From: Bdellovibrionales bacterium
GTDB lineage: Bacteria > Bdellovibrionota > Bdellovibrionia > Bdellovibrionales > UBA1609
NCBI GenBank assembly: GCA_026713205.1
Contig: JAPOOY010000039.1
Span: 1 to 8,516 of the forward strand
Reading direction: 5' to 3'
DNA length: 8,516 bases
Shown here: piece by piece, positions 6,632 to 8,516 of the stretch
Layout of the letters: each line of letters opens with the position of its first letter
How positions within the stretch are numbered: the first letter of the stretch is position 1
The notes under the pieces: generated by a model
What the model was told of the DNA's origin: nothing
The model's database searches: none
The model's input: the letters and a program-made list of their open reading frames with translations, nothing else
Made by a program: the position numbers and the translations under genes

Positions 6632-6901
6632 TTACTTTAGCTTTAGAGCCAGAGTTTCTTTTTTGGAAGAATTTGCCGGTTTTTGTGCTGTTGTCAGAAC
6701 AGCAACAACTTTTTTGTTGCGCAAAATATTGAGAAAACTTTGAACATCTTGTGTTAAATTGGATTTAAAATCATTTGCTGTATTTCGCTGTACATTTTTC
6801 TTAAATACAGAAGTGTACCCTTTGGCGCCGCAAAAAGCGGAAAAACCAGATAAGCTGGAGAGAAAGAATATAAGAGCAATGGATAATTTCATCATTTTCA
6901 T
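6632..6901 (-). CDS. Small secreted protein of unknown function
   Basis: The 89-residue product starts with a clear signal peptide: basic MKMMK, a hydrophobic core LSIALIFFLSSLSGF and a small-residue cleavage area (SAFCGA, about residues 21-26). The mature part is about 63 residues, basic at both ends, with NVQRNTANDFKSN and a short hydrophobic strand VVAVLTTAQ. The one cysteine (24) lies in the signal region but the residues before it do not form a good lipobox. No family is recognised. No Shine-Dalgarno precedes the ATG; TAAAAT lies 6 nt upstream, which may be a leaderless -10 box without a clear -35. A PhoB-box-like repeat points at it from 6942-6958. An overlapping frame on the other strand (6759-6950) has no such signals and is taken as a shadow. 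The gene is judged probable because of the signal peptide and the upstream repeat. Confidence 0.58.
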   Translation of the reverse strand: MKMMKLSIALIFFLSSLSGFSAFCGAKGYTSVFKKNVQRNTANDFKSNLTQDVQSFLNILRNKKVVAVLTTAQKPANSSKKETLALKLK

Positions 6902-6941
6902 AATTCTATTTTACCAAAAAGAATTTAGAGAAAAAAGTCGC

Positions 6942-6958
6942 TTAACATAATCTTAACA
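6942..6958 (-). promoter_or_regulatory. PhoB/PhoP-box-like direct repeat upstream of the small secreted protein
   Basis: Read leftward the site is TGTTAA-GATTA-TGTTAA, two exact hexamers with an 11-bp period; the 7-mers TGTTAAG are also identical. The format matches boxes of OmpR/PhoB-family winged-helix regulators (E. coli Pho box period 11 bp; B. subtilis PhoP TTAACA repeats 5 bp apart). It ends 40 bp upstream of the ATG at 6901. The regulator's identity is inferred. Confidence 0.5.
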
Positions 6959-7001
6959 GAGAAGTTGAAAATGGGATTTTTTACTATTTTTTTGATGTAA
7001 A

Positions 7002-7017
7002 ACCCTTTAAATAGGGT
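7002..7017. other. Short hairpin in the divergent intergenic region
   Basis: ACCCT (7002-7006) and AGGGT (7013-7017) are perfect inverted arms around TTAAAT. Several T follow on both strands, but no gene ends here, so it may be an operator rather than a terminator. It lies midway between the two direct-repeat boxes. Confidence 0.3.
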
Positions 7018-7059
7018 GTTATTTTTATATCTTTGGTCTTGGCATGGCGTATTATGAAA

Positions 7060-7076
7060 TGTTAAGGTTTTGTTAA
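7060..7076 (+). promoter_or_regulatory. PhoB/PhoP-box-like direct repeat upstream of the Omp85-type gene
   Basis: The site reads TGTTAA-GGTTT-TGTTAA on the plus strand, again two exact hexamers with an 11-bp period, directed toward the barrel gene. If the second hexamer stands in for a -35 box, GAGAAT (7095-7100) is an 18-bp-spaced -10 candidate with four of six consensus bases, giving a leader of about 85 nt. It mirrors the site at 6942-6958, so one regulator could control both divergent genes. Confidence 0.5.
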
Positions 7077-7162
7077 TTTTATATTAGGTCAATTGAGAAT
7101 TTACTGTTTTTAAACAGATTTCAAAGAGATAAAAACGAAACATATTTTTTTAAAATTCAAGC

Positions 7163-7186
7163 TTAAAATATTTTAACTGTTACAGT
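7163..7186 (+). promoter_or_regulatory. Two abutting palindromes just upstream of the Omp85-type start
   Basis: TTAAAATATTTTAA (7163-7176) is a perfect 14-bp palindrome, and ACTGT-T-ACAGT (7176-7186) is a perfect 11-bp palindrome sharing one base with it. They end 6 nt before the ATG, where a ribosome-binding site would be expected but none is seen. They may be operators or a small hairpin controlling translation; the AT-rich one could arise by chance. Confidence 0.35.
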
Positions 7187-7192
7187 GATTTT

Positions 7193-8353
7193 ATGAAATT
7201 TCTTTTTGTTAATTTTATTTTTTTCTTGTGTGTGTGGATACTTCCCGCCGATGCGTCAGTAAAGGACTCAAGAGAAAAACAATCCGTAAATCCCATCCTT
7301 TCACAGAAAAATCTTTTTTTTCAGAAGAACACAGAAAAAACTTACTCCTGGTTTTTTGATTCTGTAATAACAAAACAGGAATTGGCCTTGGTTCCCACTT
7401 ATTTTAGATCTCGGACTTATGGTTCAAATTTAGGGGTTCGTTTTTTTACTTTTTCTCCGAACAGAGCTGGATATTATGGGTCTTTCTCAATTTTAAACCA
7501 GGTTTTAAAACCTTATTTTAAGGTGAAAGCTCTCTATAGAAAAACTTATCTCAATGATTGGAAAATCTATTTTACAGCGGAATACTCAAACTATTTTCAG
7601 CCTTGGTATGGAGAAGGACAAAAGGGAATGCAAAGTGTTTTGCCTCCGCCGGAAAAAAATACAAAAAATTGGGAGGAATTACATTCCCATAGGATTCTCA
7701 TCAATCAGAAAGTTCTGTTTAAAAAACATTATCCTCTTTTTTATGAGATGGGAATATCTTGGATTTTTCGGCAGGAAAACCTGGCGAAGCAGAAAAAAAG
7801 ATATTTTGAGGATGAGAACTTCCCCTTTCCTGAAGCTGTTGTGGGTTATGACAGCCGAGACAGTTGGGAAAATGCAAAAAAAGGTCAATACCATCAGCTC
7901 TCTATTGGTTGTGCTTTACGAAAAAACAATTTTTGTCGGATGGAGGGAGACTTTCGTTTTTATCTCCCTTTCCATAATAAAGCCGGGTTTGCTTTTAGAG
8001 GATTTGCGGGGATGGCCTTTTTTAATGAGTTGACTTATTCTCTGGCTTACAGTTTAGGCGGATCAAAAGTGTTCCGTGGATTTCCGGATAATCGCTTTCG
8101 TGGGGATAAAATTTATTTTACCCAAAGCGAGTTAAGGTTGGATTTATGGAAAGAAATTATTTCCGGAGTGTTGTTTTTTGAAATAGGTGAAGTGGCCTCC
8201 TTCAAAGAGTCATTTATGGCGCCACGATGGAATTATGGAATGGGCCTGCGTTTCGGTTTTCCTCCCTCCTATAAAATAAAACTCCGCACGGATTTTGGGT
8301 TTTCTGATAAAGAAAGTTACAATATAACCGTAGATTTTCGTCAGGCCTTCTAA
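7193..8353 (+). CDS. Omp85-type outer-membrane beta-barrel protein lacking POTRA domains
   Basis: The 386-residue protein opens with a signal peptide (MKFLFVNFIFFLCVWILPADA, cleavage likely after Ala21). There is no room for POTRA domains before the barrel. The rest alternates aromatic, strand-like stretches and ends in Phe (DFRQAF), as outer-membrane barrels do. Omp85 (BamA/D15) C-terminal features are visible: YDSRDSWENAKKG (219-231, the D-x-R-D strand turn), FRGF (294-297, equivalent of the [VI]RG[FY] lid-loop motif), RLDLWKEIISGVLFFEIGEV (315-334, usual form GxxFFDxGxV) and GMGLRFGFP (349-357). About 360 residues suffice for a 16-strand barrel. Family members insert or export proteins or lipids; without POTRA domains the substrate cannot be guessed. 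No Shine-Dalgarno precedes the ATG, but the signal peptide supports this start. It is divergent from the small secreted protein across a 291-bp region with matching direct repeats. Confidence 0.78.
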   Translation: MKFLFVNFIFFLCVWILPADASVKDSREKQSVNPILSQKNLFFQKNTEKTYSWFFDSVITKQELALVPTYFRSRTYGSNLGVRFFTFSPNRAGYYGSFSILNQVLKPYFKVKALYRKTYLNDWKIYFTAEYSNYFQPWYGEGQKGMQSVLPPPEKNTKNWEELHSHRILINQKVLFKKHYPLFYEMGISWIFRQENLAKQKKRYFEDENFPFPEAVVGYDSRDSWENAKKGQYHQLSIGCALRKNNFCRMEGDFRFYLPFHNKAGFAFRGFAGMAFFNELTYSLAYSLGGSKVFRGFPDNRFRGDKIYFTQSELRLDLWKEIISGVLFFEIGEVASFKESFMAPRWNYGMGLRFGFPPSYKIKLRTDFGFSDKESYNITVDFRQAF

Positions 8354-8390
8354 GGGTATCAAAATTCAACTCCAGTCAACATAAAGATAT

Positions 8391-8424
8391 ACTGATCGTG
8401 TTTGAGATTTTCAGTTTTTCTTTT
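8391..8424 (+). terminator. Weak terminator candidate after the Omp85-type gene
   Basis: ACTGA (8391-8395) pairs with TCAGT (8411-8415), and TTTTTCTTTT follows (8415-8424). The loop is 15 nt and the stem is short, so this is a modest candidate 38 nt after the stop codon. The palindromic repeat at 8461 could serve as a stronger end. Confidence 0.38.
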
Positions 8425-8460
8425 ACATGAAATTAGCCCTCCCTTAAGGAAATAGAGGAG

Positions 8461-8516
8461 TCAAAAGTGAGTTCGGCTTTGACACAGTAGCGACCGAAGG
8501 TTGCTCTGTGGCAAAA
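8461..8516 (+). repeat. REP-like palindromic element (copy B, cut by the window)
   Basis: These 56 bases align without gaps to the reverse complement of 3079-3134, with 50 identities. GTAG (8487-8490) stands directly before the tip hairpin CGACC-GAA-GGTTG (8491-8503), and CACAG (8483-8487) pairs with CTGTG (8506-8510). All six differences from copy A fall in the tip hairpin and preserve it. The copy faces the opposite way to copy A and continues past the window edge. It follows the barrel gene, a typical place for REP elements. Confidence 0.85.

Noticed and set aside
6759..6950. 63-codon plus-strand frame opposite the small secreted gene
   Set aside because: No ribosome-binding site, signal peptide or family feature; it also runs over the putative regulatory repeat at 6942.
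7176..7186. LexA (SOS) box at ACTGTTACAGT
   Set aside because: CTGT and ACAG are only one base apart here, whereas the known CTGT-N8-ACAG box needs an 8-bp spacer.
7554..8033. 159-codon plus-strand frame inside the Omp85-type gene
   Set aside because: It overlaps the signal-peptide-bearing barrel gene in another frame; the barrel gene has family motifs and the shadow frame has none.
3035..8516. Composite mobile element bounded by copies A and B
   Set aside because: The enclosed block contains the housekeeping gene purH and no transposase, and REP-like repeats are normally scattered singly; the bracketing is more likely coincidental.

Overview
The window looks like chromosomal DNA of an AT-rich Gram-negative bacterium. 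An outer membrane is implied by an Omp85-type beta-barrel protein. A GYF_2-TM-TPR protein and small secreted proteins would fit a predatory or deltaproteobacterium-like lineage (for example Bdellovibrionota), but that placement is a weak inference. There is no rRNA, tRNA, CRISPR array, phage gene or transposase gene in the window.

Layout, left to right. Bases 1-189 hold the edge of a palindromic repeat, a doubtful 25-codon ORF and an 11-bp hairpin. An AAA_14/DUF4143 ATPase runs leftward (190-1359); its promoter and start codon lie inside a 39-bp near-perfect palindrome. A spacer of about 400 bp with a GC-rich, repeat-rich core separates it from a leftward isochorismate synthase (1796-2926), whose -10 box sits only 8 nt before its ATG. 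A 125-bp palindromic element (3035-3159) divides the leftward genes from a rightward pair: purH (3241-4749) and a GYF-domain/TPR membrane protein (4799-6553). A hairpin terminator candidate follows. A small leftward secreted protein (6632-6901) and a rightward Omp85-type barrel without POTRA domains (7193-8353) are divergent across a 291-bp region. Each of these two genes has a TGTTAA-N5-TGTTAA direct repeat oriented toward it, resembling a PhoB/PhoP box. The window ends in a second, well-preserved copy of the palindromic repeat (8461-8516).

How the genes fit together. purH (last two steps of IMP synthesis) and the isochorismate synthase (entry to menaquinone or siderophore synthesis) are metabolic genes. 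The AAA_14/DUF4143 ATPase is of a type common in accessory DNA. The divergent secreted-protein/Omp85 pair looks like a co-regulated cell-envelope unit.

The two strongest unexplained signals are these. First, a REP-like repeat family: two copies carry GTAG immediately 5' of a hairpin, and all six differences between them either keep base pairing or fall in the loop. Second, the paired 11-bp-period direct repeats between the secreted protein and the Omp85 gene. Two leftward genes also appear to be transcribed without a leader.
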